Positions 1-13,059 are shown, counted from the stretch's first letter. The stretch is DNA of 64,000 nucleotides from Dermanyssus gallinae (GCA_003439945.1 QVRM01000292.1:120001-184000); one strand, 5' to 3'. Numbers and translations: made by a program. Notes: generated from the letters alone by a model not told the origin.

Positions 1-128
1 TCAAGCAATAAGAATAATATAAGCAATATTGTAGATATTATATAAGTAATATATTGATAATTGTGATACATGTACATATTGATAAAATAAACCCTTGTTC
101 CAAAAAAATATTAATAATATAAAAAAAA

Positions 129-229
<101 letters not shown>

Positions 230-339
230 TTAGCTTGGTATGCACAAGTAATGCCGCTGTTGCCGCTTGCGATTACAGTTTTCCTTTTGTATATGTCCAT
301 GTATCTGTTCATTATCGTCGACCTGCCATCGTCCCCATC

Positions 340-486
340 TTACCCCCCCCCCCCCCACTCGTTTTGCCTTGCTCACTCTTTGCTCTCTCCATTTCCCCTT
401 CTCGATTTATTTCTCCCCCCCCTCTCTATTTTCTCCCCCCCTCTCTTATTCTCTCTTTCTCCCTATCTCTCTCTCTATCTCTCTCG
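340..486. repeat. C-run and CT-rich low-complexity tract
   Basis: A C12 run near 347-357 is followed by CT-rich sequence ending in (CT)n at 461-485. No gene signal is seen in 490-770. Confidence 0.85.
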
Positions 487-774
487 AGGTAGTATCTCTC
501 CCTGTGTGTTTCTGTATCCGTTGACCCGTCATCGTCCGTTTGACCGTTTCGCTGCAGCGGCCTACAGCGGGGCCTAGAGCGAACACTAATGCGCTACTGA
601 CCACAAACAGACAGACAGACAGACAAACAGATCGACCGACAAACTCCTTAAAGGCGCGCAGGCAACAACTTGGCCGGTGTCTGTCGGGTCTCGTCTTGCG
701 CGGCGAACATTGCCCTTGACGTCGACTAAGAAGTAGTACCTACCACCCATTACTGATCTACTTCTAGCATTAGT

Positions 775-825
775 ACTAGCAGTAGTAGTAATAGTAGCAG
801 CTATATATATATATATATATATATA

Positions 826-856
<31 letters not shown>

Positions 857-858
857 AG
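775..858. repeat. (AGT)n-(TA)n-(GTA)n compound microsatellite
   Basis: AGT repeats, then (TA)12, then GTA repeats. Confidence 0.9.
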
Positions 859-1233
859 TTTGTTTGTTTGTCGTTTCGTCCGCGCTGTTGTAGCAGCAGC
901 AGTAATATAGATGCAAACTGAAAGCGGATGAATGCGCTTGGACGCGTTGCATCTTCTCTCCCGACGCGTTCGCGATGTAACGTCAATCGTGGTAGAAGTA
1001 GCGGCGGCAGCAGCAGCAGCAGCTGCAGCACCAGGTCACTACAGCCAGCCAGCCAGGCAGAATGACCCAGCCGAGCGGGATAGCTAGATATGTAGATAGA
1101 TCAACGTTGCGTTCGTTGGTCTCAGGGCCGTTTCAGGTCGAAAGACTGGAAATTGTACATACACACGCAATACGTGTAGCAATGTCACCACGCGGACGAC
1201 GAGAACCATGAATTACCATGACCATGACAACTC

Positions 1234-1436
1234 AGTGTTGTTGTTGTTGTTGCCGTTGTTGTTGATAATGCTGTTGTTGCTGATAATGTTGTTGTTGTTG
1301 TTGTTGTTGCTGATAATGTTGTTATTGTTGTTGTTGCTGTTGTTGTTGCCATTGTTGCTGTTGTTGTTGCCGTTGCTGTTGTTTTGTTGTTGTTGTTGTT
1401 GTGGCCTTTGTTGTTGTTGTTGCCGTTGTTGTCGAA
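1234..1436. repeat. (TTG)n microsatellite with interruptions
   Basis: Imperfect TTG/TGA/TGC repeats for 200 bp, open in several frames but without coding character. Nothing identifiable is seen in 1440-2260. Confidence 0.9.
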
Positions 1437-2263
1437 ACAGTGCACAGATGTCGAATGGTGAATAGGCCAAACTCTTGTTTGTTGAGTGTGCTCAATCTCG
1501 CTCGCCAAAGCGTTCTTTTTCACCTAGCCGTGATTTGGTTCAGCCTGCCTATCTTTCTGCCTGCGGGCCAGCTCGGATACTGTTCGGGCGATTGCTTTCC
1601 TGCTCACTGAGCTTTGCAACTGACCTTACCTACTACAGTAACCACTGAAGAGCAGCTATAGATTATACTCCAGCAGCTGTATCTGCTGTTGCTAAAACAA
1701 CTAATACAATACTACATGCGACTACCTGAAAACAAAGTGTTTGCCATTTGGATGATAGCGAGCAGATGTTTGCTTTTGTTTCGTTGTCTGTTTCGTTGTT
1801 TTTGTTTAGTTTAAATTATTTTTTTAAGTGGAATCAGTATTTAGATTTCGACGCCGATTGTTCGCGCCAATTTTGATGATGTCTTGAGACAAGAAGGTGA
1901 ATTCGTGCGTCGATCGAGGCACACCTCCATGTCCATGTCGCGCGTTTTTTTTTGTCAACGTTTTCTAGCTTCTTCACCTGGATGATGATGAGCTGCAATA
2001 GCACCCCAATTCGTCGTGCGTGAACCAAGCTGCATCTTCCTCTCAATTAGTTTTTGTTGTTGTTGATTGTTGTTGCTTCTGCTGTTTTTTTCGCAGAGAA
2101 ATAATCCGCACGTTGCCAAGCCGGCTGAATACGCTGGTTGCTTCCTCAGCATGTGACTCTAGATGCGACGAGAAAAGCCTCTGTGTTTTCAGCCGCCGGA
2201 GGGATTTCGGCGCCGGGGTGTCGTGGTGGCCACCGACAGGCGTACGCTCGCCAGTTTCTCACA

Positions 2264-2408
2264 CCATTGTTGTTGTCGTTGTTGTTGTCGTTGTCGTTGC
2301 TGTTGTTGTTGTTGTCGTCGTTGTCGTTGTTGTTGTTGTTGTTGTTGTTGTGATAGTTATTGTTGTTGTTGTTGTTGTCGTCGTTGGTGTTGTTGTTGTT
2401 GTTGTTGC
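2264..2408. repeat. (GTT)n microsatellite
   Basis: GTT/GTC repeats. The surrounding 2410-3350 bp is CAG/CTG-sprinkled single-copy-like sequence with no gene I can support. Confidence 0.9.
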
Positions 2409-3494
2409 GATTCGAATTTTCTACTCAAACATCGACAAAGCTTGCTGAGTTAGACGCGGGTGGATCTTATTCTGAGCTACACAGCTTACACAGGCCTGGC
2501 TGTGCGGAAAAATGCGGCAAACACTTCTTATCTGGCCGTTCTCCCTACTACGTACTACAGCTACTCCTGCTAACAACGAACGATTGCCGTGCCGGCTGCT
2601 GCTGCTGCTGTTTATATTTACTGTTTACGCCCGCGCTGGCTGTTAGGATCAAGCAGGCGGCGGTCTAGTTCTGCTGGCGGTGGTTACCTGCGGCGGCCTA
2701 GGCAACCACTAGAGTGCACTTCTGAAAATGCCTCAGCGCTCGAGCGCATTCGAGACGATCGAGATCGATCGAGAGAAACAGAAATAGAGACACACAGACT
2801 CAACGACGAACGAATTTGCTGACTGAGAGTTTGCGCTAACTCGGCCGCTAACTGGCCGACACAACATATGATTAGATGAGACTTGTGAGACTGGCTACCA
2901 TCTGACAAGCAATTTTGCTCCGGGAAAACCTTCCCTGCAGCTGCTGCTGCTGCCGCCGCCAGTGGGCAATAACAGTTCCTCGACGCGCTGCTCAAGCGTT
3001 TCGAGCGCTTCCTGTAGAAAAGTGATTTGAAACAGGCGCACGCCAAACACACACATTCACATACACGGAGATACAAACAACCACACAGACGCTCGATTCG
3101 ACGCTCGGATAACATTTTCCGACCGCCAGCCATCTACCTGGCGAGATCTCTCACTACACAACATCACATCAACAACAGCAGCCGCAGCAGCAGCAGCAGC
3201 TGCAGTAGCAGCCTCGACACGACTGTGCCTGTTCTACAATACGCAACAACAAGCAAGAAGAGCGGATGAAAGCTAGTTGTTTTTTTATCAGTACAGATTA
3301 CGGTGCCCAGCTTGACAGCAACTGTAATGTGTTGGCTTTGCCTCTAGCGATTTGCTATATATATATATATATATATAGCAAATCTATGTAATTCAACATT
3401 GGTAGATACGTCACGGCATAACTGTAGGCATATGGTATTCCACCTATAATTTAATAATGGCATGTTGTTTTAAATATGTCGTAATAATATATTC

Positions 3495-3620
<126 letters not shown>

Positions 3621-4667
3621 GTGTCTGCTCAAATAATTGAACTAAAAAATAACGCGTTATCTGCTTAGAGCAGTGGGGCCGGCTAGTTCTGATGACACCG
3701 TTGTATCTTGCCGAGTTTAGCTGAAATTGAAAAATCGCCAAGCCCGTATTGACCAACGCATGTTGTTATTGTTGGTGTGGTTTTGCGCCGCGTGTGCTTA
3801 TTTCTCTTCCAGTTTCCCTGTTGGTCGGGCTTATAATTTCCAGCGATCTCCACCGTAGGATAATGTGGCAGGACAAGAAATAGTCGAACAACAAACACCA
3901 GGAGAGAAAGAGTACGATTCTGAATACACAATCATGCCAGCAGTGTTATGCGACTAGACGAACTGAGCCTGTTAGCGGTCAAATGGGTGCGTACATTTGC
4001 TTGCCGTTTTGAGCATTTACACGTCGCATTAGTCGTTGCGTTTACTGCGTTCATCGTACGAGCGACCTCGTATGCCCGTGATTAATCACATTATTACCCC
4101 ATTTTCCACGGCTCATTGTTTCTGTGAGCTGCCTTTACTAGCCTGCAGCTAATGAGGCGAATTTTTACGAGACATACCTTAGACCCCCTGATAGACGAGA
4201 TATTGATGACGCCAGGCTGCTTTCATGTAATTGTTTTGCCATTTTGAAGCAACTACGTTAGGTTATGAGGTCATACGGAGGCTTGCCACGTTGTAGTGTT
4301 TTCTTTTTCGATGTACTCGATACATTTCTCTCTGCAACAAATGGGACAATAAACGACAGGAATCAAAATCCCATATTGTGCTCGTTGTTTCTGCTTGTTC
4401 TGGTGGTGGTAGTGGTGGTTGTTGTTGTTGCCGCTGCTGGTTTTCCTGTTGATGACGTTTGCTGTGCTACTTTCTACTTTGATGTTACGAAACGTATGAA
4501 CCCTGACGAATTATTACACATGGGTCTCTCTAGCCGGTAGAGATCGGGCGAGCGTTCGATCGTTTGAGCAGGCCGCGCGGGAGAAGAGAGTATATGACAA
4601 AACATAGCTAAAAAGAGAGATAGATAAACATGTAATCATATAGGCATGCGCCGTCGCAAGAGCAATT

Positions 4668-4671
4668 TATA

Positions 4672-4751
<80 letters not shown>
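4668..4751. repeat. (TA)n microsatellite
   Basis: About 80 bp of TA; a second tract is at 5030-5082. Nothing else is recognisable in 4750-5600. Confidence 0.95.
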
Positions 4752-4755
<4 letters not shown>

Positions 4756-5689
4756 GTGAGTGAGGGATAGAGACATCGATCCAGACAGCGATTAAGACTC
4801 TATGCTGTACATCGTCGCTCGAGGTCGAACGCGAGAGCGGAGATGAACCGTGGACCAGCTGTGCTTCAAACCAGCCTACTACTACAACTACGCCACTGGA
4901 TTGACAACAGCGGCGAGATTATGACAATGCTGATTTGCTGCTGTTACTGCTCCTGTGATTGCCGTCATAGGCATCGCTGGCTAGATAGATGCGCACGGAG
5001 ATCTGCATTTATAGTGGCTACCGACTGCGCTATATATATATATAAATATATATACATTTATATATATATATATATATATATGCTTGTCCGCTGGTGTCCT
5101 TGAACAACATCTTTTCTACTGGGTGCTCTCTCTACTTGTGAGGAGAGGGGTGAGGGAGCATACGTCGATGAGTAGAATATACGCTTTCTACCTGTCTTCA
5201 TAGGCATCGTTTTCTTCTCGCGCTGTCGTGTCGTGTAGATATAGATGTGTGTAGAGCACATTCGGCTGGTTCGTTCGAGTTTTCTTCGAGTTTTCTATTC
5301 CTATCGGCCAGCGTACACAATGTTGTCCTGCGCTCCTGCACATCGAGCGACGACTATGAAAACCTCGACTAGCAACCATATCTTTTTTCCGCCTGAGCTA
5401 GCTGACGTCAAAACAGAGCATAACAAAATAACAAACGACAATAATGGGCGAGTCAAGTAGCAACGTTTTTGATGCTGGATGCTGCCTTATAATTCGGGGC
5501 TATTTTGGGGAGGGCGCAAGATGTCTCTCCATGGCTCTGCAGGACTAGAGCTACCATCGTTACGTTGGCTTGTTGTATTTAATTTTTGCAACATAAGTAC
5601 ACTGTTATGTATGCAGGTTAAAAAAGCAATGGATACACTCGAATGCGGGAGACGAAGTCGGTCGGTCAAAGTCTTGGCAAAAAGCAGAA

Positions 5690-5867
5690 CATAGCTATAT
5701 TTCGAATTGTGCCGTTCAAACAGTGCCTTTGTTTAGAGGAGGTGGCCGAAACAGTGAGGACACTGGCAGGCGGACGATACAATGACTTAAAGGACTTTAT
5801 ACCTACTTACTTGGAAGAATTGTCTGACACAACCTCATATGCGTGCCATTTACCTGACTTTGACGTA
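5690..5867 (+). other. Possible orphan exon or coding relic
   Basis: One frame reads EEVAETVRTLAGGRYNDLKD then FIPTYLEELSDTTSYACHLP and DFD, ending exactly at a good donor (GAC/GTAAGG at 5868). Composition is protein-like and unlike nearby repeats. I do not recognise the sequence, and no partner exon was found. Confidence 0.2.
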
Positions 5868-5928
5868 AGGATAGTCGATGACATACATTTGCTTGCTAAT
5901 GCTTATGTATGTATATATATATATATAT

Positions 5929-5995
5929 CGTGGCGGGCCCGAACCCACTACTTCTATTATTAGAGTCGCTGGCCTTCACGTTGTCCCGACAACAA

Positions 5996-5996
<1 letters not shown>
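5929..5996 (-). repeat. tRNA-like (SINE-like) sequence beside (TA)n
   Basis: The reverse complement contains GACTCTAATAATAG followed by the B-box-like GTGGGTTCGGGCCC and then runs straight into (TA)n. This is consistent with a tRNA-derived SINE head with a simple-repeat tail. No full cloverleaf was found. Confidence 0.4.
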
Positions 5997-6002
<6 letters not shown>

Positions 6003-6075
<73 letters not shown>

Positions 6076-6192
6076 GTGGTCCTTGCCCGGGCTAGCCGAA
6101 GCAGACACATGATGATAGTTATCATGCAGGGTTGCACACATTTTCCATTATACGTTTAATATAAATGCTTAATCATTGAATTTATATATTTA

Positions 6193-6227
<35 letters not shown>

Positions 6228-6351
6228 AAGAGCCACGAGCAATTATTCTAGTTCGACCTCGCCGCATCGAGTAGTTAAGAACTACTTCACTAACGATGCG
6301 TGCAGATAGTTACTCGTATATGCATGCATGTATAGGCAATTTATCAAACAA

Positions 6352-6416
<65 letters not shown>
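6003..6416. repeat. Cluster of (TA)n microsatellites
   Basis: Tracts at 6003-6076, 6181-6224 and 6354-6416. I see no gene in 6420-6900. Confidence 0.95.
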
Positions 6417-6903
6417 TCTCCGCAATTGTTTACCTGCTATCGACACAACGATGATTGGCGCCAGGGGCAGCACTAAAGTCAACATCGCCATCACTTCTAT
6501 CGCTTCCACATCGACTATGGCCGTAATCATTGTGGTCACCGTCGACGTCTTCATCATGTGATGGAAGTGCGTATGAATGAATACTAACGTGGCCTTTTGT
6601 CCCTGAAGTACGCGCTGGAGCCAGGATTCGTGTCTTTTTCCCTTTGCCTCTCCGATTCCTCTTTCTTTCTTGTCGTCGGTGCCGGCCGTCGCTGCAGTGG
6701 TTGCAATTTGAGGGTCACCTTGCCCCATCAACTCCAGCAATAAATGAGTCGGAAGGCACAATTGTCGCCCTTGTCGTCGGCAGCCGGTGATGTCACCCCT
6801 ATTGGTAGGCAGGCGGTAGAGGCTGTTAGGTCACTGTTGAAAGAAACAATGCACACAAGACAGCAGTTGAAGAGCGGCGAGGGGTAGTTGTACCAAGCCG
6901 GCT

Positions 6904-7006
6904 AACAACAACAACAACAACCAAAACAATAACAACAACAAACACAACAACAACAGCAATAACAACAACGACAAAAAAACAACAACAACAACAACAACAA
7001 CAACAG
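6904..7006. repeat. (CAA)n microsatellite
   Basis: Imperfect CAA repeats that end where the truncated LINE 3' end begins at 7007. Confidence 0.9.
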
Positions 7007-7153
7007 ATGGGCACAATGAGGGGCTGCCTCGAGGATAAGCTCGACTGGTAGCGCTCCCCACAAGCCCTAGTGTTGATAGTTAATTACATCTCGCTGTAAC
7101 ACTTAAATGTCATTTTAATAAATATAAATTATCTCTGCAACAAAAAAAAAAAA
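7007..7153 (+). mobile_element. 5'-truncated 3' end of the C2H2/RLE LINE
   Basis: The bases ATGGGCACAATGAGGGGCTG and on to CTCGACTGGTAG match 61133-61178 almost exactly, including the ORF stop codon. The following 3' UTR is diverged but alignable (TGTAAC, AATAAAT) and ends in an A-rich run at 7141-7153. A (CAA)n tract abuts the truncation point. Confidence 0.8.
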
Positions 7154-7717
7154 CAACAACAGACGTAACTTCAACGACATGCGACAACGACAAACGGGCG
7201 ACAAACGACTTCCGAACGCCATCAATCCTGATGCAATGCCGCCCCATATCTCGTTATGTCGGGATTCTCTCTCGGTGGTGTCTCTCGGTAGATTGTTGTC
7301 TAAGTTAAGCTTATATCGGTCAATCAATGCATTTGCTGTAGATCGATTCGAACAATAAGTTGCTGGACAGCATTTTGTCCTTTTGCCTCACCATTACCAC
7401 CACCGCCGCCGCCGCCTGTGCACATGTGTGTGGTTAGCTGGCTGAAGGACATGACTTTGTCATCGCGCTGCCAGTCACGACACAACAAGCTCCGCACATG
7501 CGATGTGGGAGGGCCCTCCTCTAGGCTGAATGAGCTTAGAGTCCATAAGGCCGCAGTAGTACCACACGTCAAGTACGTGGCTAGAACAGCAAACACTAGG
7601 AGTGTTGGAGTGTGTCGGGCCGAACGACACGGAACGACATAGCCTCACACAGCGTACAGCCTGTTAGAATGTTGTTTCCGTCGGCGTTGGCGTCTTATTG
7701 TGTTATCTCTGCTGCTG

Positions 7718-8012
7718 CTGCTGTTGGTTGTTGTTGTTGTTATTGTTGATTATGTTGTTGTTGTTGCTGCTGCTGTTGGCGGCTGGAAATCCAGACGACC
7801 GCTGGTGACATTAGCTCAAATACAAAGATGAGTCGTGACAACGCTTAGCGTACTCTGCCTCGCGTGCCCAGATTCGTTGACTAGTTCTCGACCCTCACTT
7901 GGGCCATCTCACTGGCCAAAGTTGTTGTTGTTGTTGCTGTTGTAGTTAGCGTCGTTGTTGTTGTTGCTGCTCTTGTTGTTGTTGTTGTTGTATCTGCTCT
8001 TGTTGTTGTGGC
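7718..8012. repeat. (TTG)n/(TGC)n microsatellites
   Basis: Three imperfect TTG tracts (7718-7775, 7920-7970, 7975-8012). The stretch 8015-10080 has no gene I can support. Confidence 0.85.
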
Positions 8013-10084
8013 CGTTATGTCGTATGCGTCACTGTGGGCTCCATGACAACTAAATTGCGTGGTTAATTTCTACTATTCGTTGCCGTTCGTTTGCGCTGTT
8101 GTTCAGAACCAAAGCAGTGCGCTTACCGCAACAAACAAAAAACAGCGTACGAGCAAAAGTATCTGCTGCCGTACAGCGTACAACTCTGCATTATTAACCA
8201 CATTATTCTTTATTCTGTAATTGTAAGTATCACGTAATACTTGTATACGTGTGTCTACCTAGCTGGGTCAAAGCAGGCGAAGTTTATGCAAAGAGCACCC
8301 ACTGAGGTTAATTTTGGTACGCTTCTCTTGAATGACACGGTGGCGCCAGCCGCTGCCGACAAACTGCGCTGTTCTTGTTGTGTTAAGAAAGGTGGCCGTT
8401 TGAGTTGAGGAAATCGTGCCACCTGTTTTGCAACCGCCGCTAGAATTAGCAACTTAGAAGTCGATCTAGCTATGCTGACGAATGCGAGTGGTGTGGTTGG
8501 AGTTGCCTTATGCATTTGCCGCATCACGCTGCACTTAATTTACCCCTGTTCTGTCAGCACGTGCAGACCGTGTTTAATTATGAAGGTAAGCTTTGTCAGG
8601 TCAGGTCAGGTCAGATACGAACAGGTAGCAAACTGCCAAGAAGCTTTGCGGTGTCGAGGCTATTTGAGAAAATCAGAAAAACAAAAGCGTCAGAGACAAC
8701 AAAGATGTCGAGGTGGGGCCCACGAGAATAAAGGAACACCTGCCTCGAGTCACCACTAGGCGGCTTCTGAAGGCGAGACTGAGGCGGCGTACGAGGACGG
8801 CCAAAGAGCTGAATAGCCACGACCACCCAAATAAGCATCACACCAGTGGAAGTAGAAATGCGTCTACGAAACATGCCTAGTAGAACCGCACCGCGCTAGA
8901 CGCGATATGAGACCTTAAACCTAAAGTGGCTGCACGAAAGGGGAAGGAAACCCCCCTCAGAACACTATATACCGCAAAACCAGAGAAAAAAAAAATCCCA
9001 AATATAAGATCACTAAAAGGACAGTGTTGTTGAATAAAGAAAAGTTCAATAGGGGATTATTAACTATTTATTATATATTGCTATAATAAATCCGCAGTAG
9101 ATAACTTACCTATATACTACTATAACAAAGTCCCCATGAAACGGAAGCTTGTTTGTACTAGGTTCGAAGATGAAGAGCAAGCTACTTGGAGAAACGCAGA
9201 ACGGGTTTTGAACAAATAGGCGTAGGGTAGATATACAGCTTCATGCTAACTTAGTGGTAACAGAGAAGGCATGTACCTACGAACAGAGTTTGGTATCCCC
9301 TTTCCCGGATTCTACTAGAGCATATACCCGAGCCAAAGAAGATTTGCTCTGTGATGTTTTGGGTCAACACGGTATAAACCCGATGGTGAAGCCGGTCATC
9401 TAAAGCAACGAAATGAACAAAAGGTTGTGCTACGGTGGTATTGCCCAATATCACCCGCCGTTCGTTTGCCATATTAGAGCTGATCCGCCTTCGTGTATGG
9501 CAAGCGCGACTCTCTGCATCCAAGACAACGAACTGCATCGCAAAAATGATATGAACACATGGAAATTATTCCAATTTAGGGCCTACACTACATATAAAAA
9601 AAACAGGAAGAAGGTACAAGGAACAAGGCAACACGAACTTTAAGTAACACGTCCAATCGCTGTTTTTTGCAATAGGGACCAGATTTCTAAATTATTGGTT
9701 GGGCTGGTTGAAGGCTGGAGAGCCGTTGCGCTGCCTAGCCTGATATGAGGCAGAGCAACGTGGCAATTATATCCCGAAGACTAGAAAAAATCGAAGATAC
9801 TGGCAAAGAAGATGAACCCCGATGCCAGACAACAAACTACAATCAAGTTTCTTCCGTAGCGTGCGACGATAAGCTGTTTTGGTAATGAAGTATAATCTTC
9901 TTTAACAAGCGTTGTCTCCGCGCATGGAGCTCGCTCGGTCGACTTGGCCTGCTCGGAATATTCGGTACTCCACCTTGCGCCAAATCTGCGCACCTTTTGA
10001 TGCCTTTACCTGTTGCGTGCAATCTGATAATTGCAACAAGTTCGTTGAGTAATTTCGTTCGCACTGGAGGAGGCATGGGCTGAA

Positions 10085-10170
10085 GACACGGCAGTCCATG
10101 CCGACTGTGTGAAGTGTGGCAGACGGTTAGGCACATGGTTTTAGCATGTAGCATGTACCGCGTTTTAAAC
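10085..10170 (+). pseudogene. Short LINE C-terminal knuckle relic
   Basis: The frame reads PCRLCEVWQTVRHMVLACSM then YRVLNHFA and a stop, a CxxC...HxxxxC pattern seen at LINE ORF2 C-termini. Flanking frames are closed, so this is a small remnant with weak support. Confidence 0.3.
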
Positions 10171-11078
10171 CATTTTGCCTGACAGCTGGGTATGAATGAG
10201 GAAGGTACTCACAACATGTCAAACGAAACCCGAATTCACTTCTAAGACGATTTTGTCCGCTAGATCGAGCGACGTCTTGTTGACGGGGTGGGGATTCCCG
10301 GAAGCGCGGGGGGGTACAAAACGCTTAGTTACAGACGACAGACGTTTATTTTTGGCTTTAACAAGTCGAACAAATTGCCCTTAAGTGGGCTTGTCCTTAG
10401 AGATTTGTTTTGGAGTGGAAAGTTGAAGTGTGTTGTTGTTGTTATTGTTTTTGTTGCTGTTGCTGTTATTGTCGTTGTTGGTGATGCTGTCGCCGTTAAG
10501 TTGTTGTTGTTTTCACTGTTGCTCTTGCTCATGCTATTATTAATGTTGTTGTTGCGCTCGACTTTCTTACCTGTATTGTTGCTTTACCTGGTTGTATCCA
10601 ATAGCGTTTATACTTTCATCCAATAGCGATTATTTTAGCCGAACCACTGGATCACTTCCACCATGATCTTTTTTTAAGTTTCATCGTCTCTAGTTAAGAA
10701 AATTTCCAATTCCGAACGGTGCGTTGCCATTGAATTTAGCCGCCTCAAACAACGCTGCTACTATCTTTTGGAGTTTAGTGCATCTCAACGTCCTGTATGA
10801 TAAATGTTCTCCTAAAGCGGTTTTTCATGCGCGTCGCAGATGGCGCTGTTTCGGCAGTATGCGTGCGTAGTCTAATTCTGCATCTGAAATTCTGTGTCAA
10901 ATTCGGTTGAGGTGTTGCACTATGTTGATGGTCAAGCAGGAGACTCGACGAGTTGCTTGCCCATTAAAATAACACAACACTTTGTCATCAGCACGGCTGG
11001 TTGAGGGGAGAACTTTTCTGCTGAAACCCAAACGGCTTGCAATTTATATGTCAATTCGTTTGTTGAGCCCCGTCTGTA

Positions 11079-11081
<3 letters not shown>

Positions 11082-11124
<43 letters not shown>
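11082..11124. repeat. (TA)n microsatellite
   Basis: TA repeat; others lie at 11193-11211 and 11679-11709. Between 10180 and 11830 I see only simple repeats, including TTG at 10433-10560. Confidence 0.95.
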
Positions 11125-11127
<3 letters not shown>

Positions 11128-11674
11128 AATATTGTGATGATTTACTAATCATTTACAATACGTTTGCTCACTCGGCAGTGCTCGCCTTCGATCTATATAT
11201 ATATATATATTTATGGCTAATAATTCAAGTGACCTTAGGTCAAATGCAGGGATAGGTTTTTACTAAATTGACTGAAACTCGTTTTGGAAGCAACTAAGGT
11301 CGTAAAAAAGAGCTGTACAAGCAAACTAGTAAGTTGCTTTTAAAGTCTTGTTCCTCAGTTTGGCTGTGTCCTGAAGCCGATCAGCCGGTTAGGCAATAAA
11401 GAAAACCGGAAGTGACTGTTGTTGGATATTAGATATATATCGCTTGTGTCTGGCAAGGATATTTGTTTTAGAATTTTTTTGGCGTTTACACACCTGTGTA
11501 TGTTCGTACATGGCTACATACAAACAGAAATCAGAATCCGTGTCCGGAGCCTACATAGAGACGCAGATGGATGGACAAATGGATGCTTATATGGAGACAC
11601 AAAAAAAAGTTATATATATACATAGTTTTAATATATTAATAATATGTTTTATTTAACTCATAATTGGGTGTAAA

Positions 11675-11712
<38 letters not shown>

Positions 11713-11839
11713 GATTTATTATTCGCTTGGCATGCATACCTAAATACACATGTCACCCTTTTTTATCAGGGGCGCTTAGAGCGGCAGCATATATGTTACC
11801 TATGCATCTGAATAATCAATGTACACTTCCATACCTACT

Positions 11840-12035
11840 GAGTATTTGCTTTCCATTGGGACAGCCTCTTCTTTGTAATATCGACCAGGTCCTTTCTAAC
11901 GTTTGGTCCTAGAGCTAGGGCATCCGACAGCTCTATATCTCTGCTTCCCCCTAGGGCTGTACATTCTTTAACAATATGCTCAATTGACTCATTCCCTAGC
12001 CCACATGCTCGACATTCTGTACTTCGTCCCTCCAT
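11840..12035 (-). pseudogene. LINE C-terminal knuckle fragment
   Basis: The minus frame reads MEGRSTECRACGLGNESIEH followed by IVKECTALGG, a CxxCx(8)HxxxxC arrangement typical of the C-terminus of Jockey/I/R1-type ORF2, then about 45 further residues to a stop at 11835-11837. It is 5'-truncated at a short (TA)n and lies immediately upstream of Met-like exon 1 on the opposite strand. Confidence 0.5.
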
Positions 12036-12106
12036 ATATATATATATATGTATATAGTCAAAGAAACTAACTACGTCAAACGATAGAAATCCGTCGTTAA
12101 TAACCG

Positions 12107-12843
12107 ATGCATTTGTTGTTCTCGTTCGCCGTACGGCCAACAGGCGGCTACTCGACGGCCGGGGGTGGCGGAGCCATTGAAGGCGCACCACTGGTGGCGA
12201 CCGCCACGAGGACGCAGGAGTTCGGTCTTCATCATTTGGCCGCGGCCGCCGCCGCCGAGGACCTGTTGCAGTTCTCCTCGCAGCCGGCGCGTAGCTTCTC
12301 GCTGAACTCGCCGCCGTTCGGTGCGGATGGCGAGAGCGCGGCCGTCCGGGGCGCGGTGCGCGTTTTTTCCGTCGTCCACGAAACAGCTACCGATCGCCGC
12401 AGGTTCACCACCCGCTTGGCTCAAACAGGAGACGGAGGAGTGTCACGAACGACGTGACGACATCGGCGACGAGCTGAGTCCGGTGGGATCAACTCAACGA
12501 TTAGCTGCTCATGAGTCATGCGGGAGCAGCAGGACCGGTAGCCGGGGGAACAGCAGCAACGATACACGCGGGACACACGCAGTCACTCCAATTGGCAGGA
12601 CCTGTAGGATGTCCCAGGGCATGCAGCACCGCGCAGCACCGGTCACTGTAACAACAACAGCAGCAGCAGCAGCATCGCCATCACCCGGGCCAACAGCCGG
12701 GTTCGCGTCGAACGAGTTCCCGAGTTCGGCAAGCTGTTCTGTTGTGCCTTGTCCACAGCAACAGCAACAACAACATATACCAAATCTCGCCACCATCGAC
12801 ACGACTCTAGCGCCCCCGCCGTCATCATCGTCAACTAGTCAAG
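12107..12843 (+). CDS. Met: Met-like exon 1, N-terminal low-complexity region, with apparent +1 frameshift
   Basis: This is a GC-rich exon whose codons favour G or C at the third position. The first part reads in the frame of ATG 12107 and gives Ala/Gly-rich protein including [20 protein letters not shown] and [19 protein letters not shown]. That frame stops at 12455-12457. The frame that splices correctly to exon 2 is the next one, giving [12 protein letters not shown] and later an Ala/Pro/Gln-rich stretch ending STSQ. The two frames join sensibly if one T is removed from the T6 run at 12363-12368. The exon ends AAG before donor GTAATC at 12844, phase 1. A possible internal acceptor near 12140 (ccaacag) would allow an upstream first exon instead. 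The 5' limit is therefore uncertain. Confidence 0.6.
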
Positions 12844-13059
12844 GTAATCTAAAATGTATACCTTGTTTTTTTTTTTTTTCTATTTACTATAATTTTAACA
12901 TAAATCTGCAAATATCTGCAAAGATCGCATCGAAGTGGGGGTATGTCTCGCGCCGGAATCGAACCAGCGCATATAAAACAGACTACAACTCTATATCTGA
13001 GTTACCGGCCACCTCATTCCTCACTCCATCCCGTCGACAATTCAGGAGTTGTTGTCAAA

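Noticed and set aside
1185..1523. Asn/Thr-rich and Leu-rich frames over the TTG repeat
   Set aside because: Simple-repeat artefacts.
8594..8613. AGGTCA-like repeats resembling nuclear-receptor half sites
   Set aside because: The repeat period is 5 (GTCAG), a short microsatellite, not spaced 6-base half sites.
12509..12802. Minus-strand frame opposite Met-like exon 1
   Set aside because: Open only because of CAG/CCG-rich exon sequence on the other strand.
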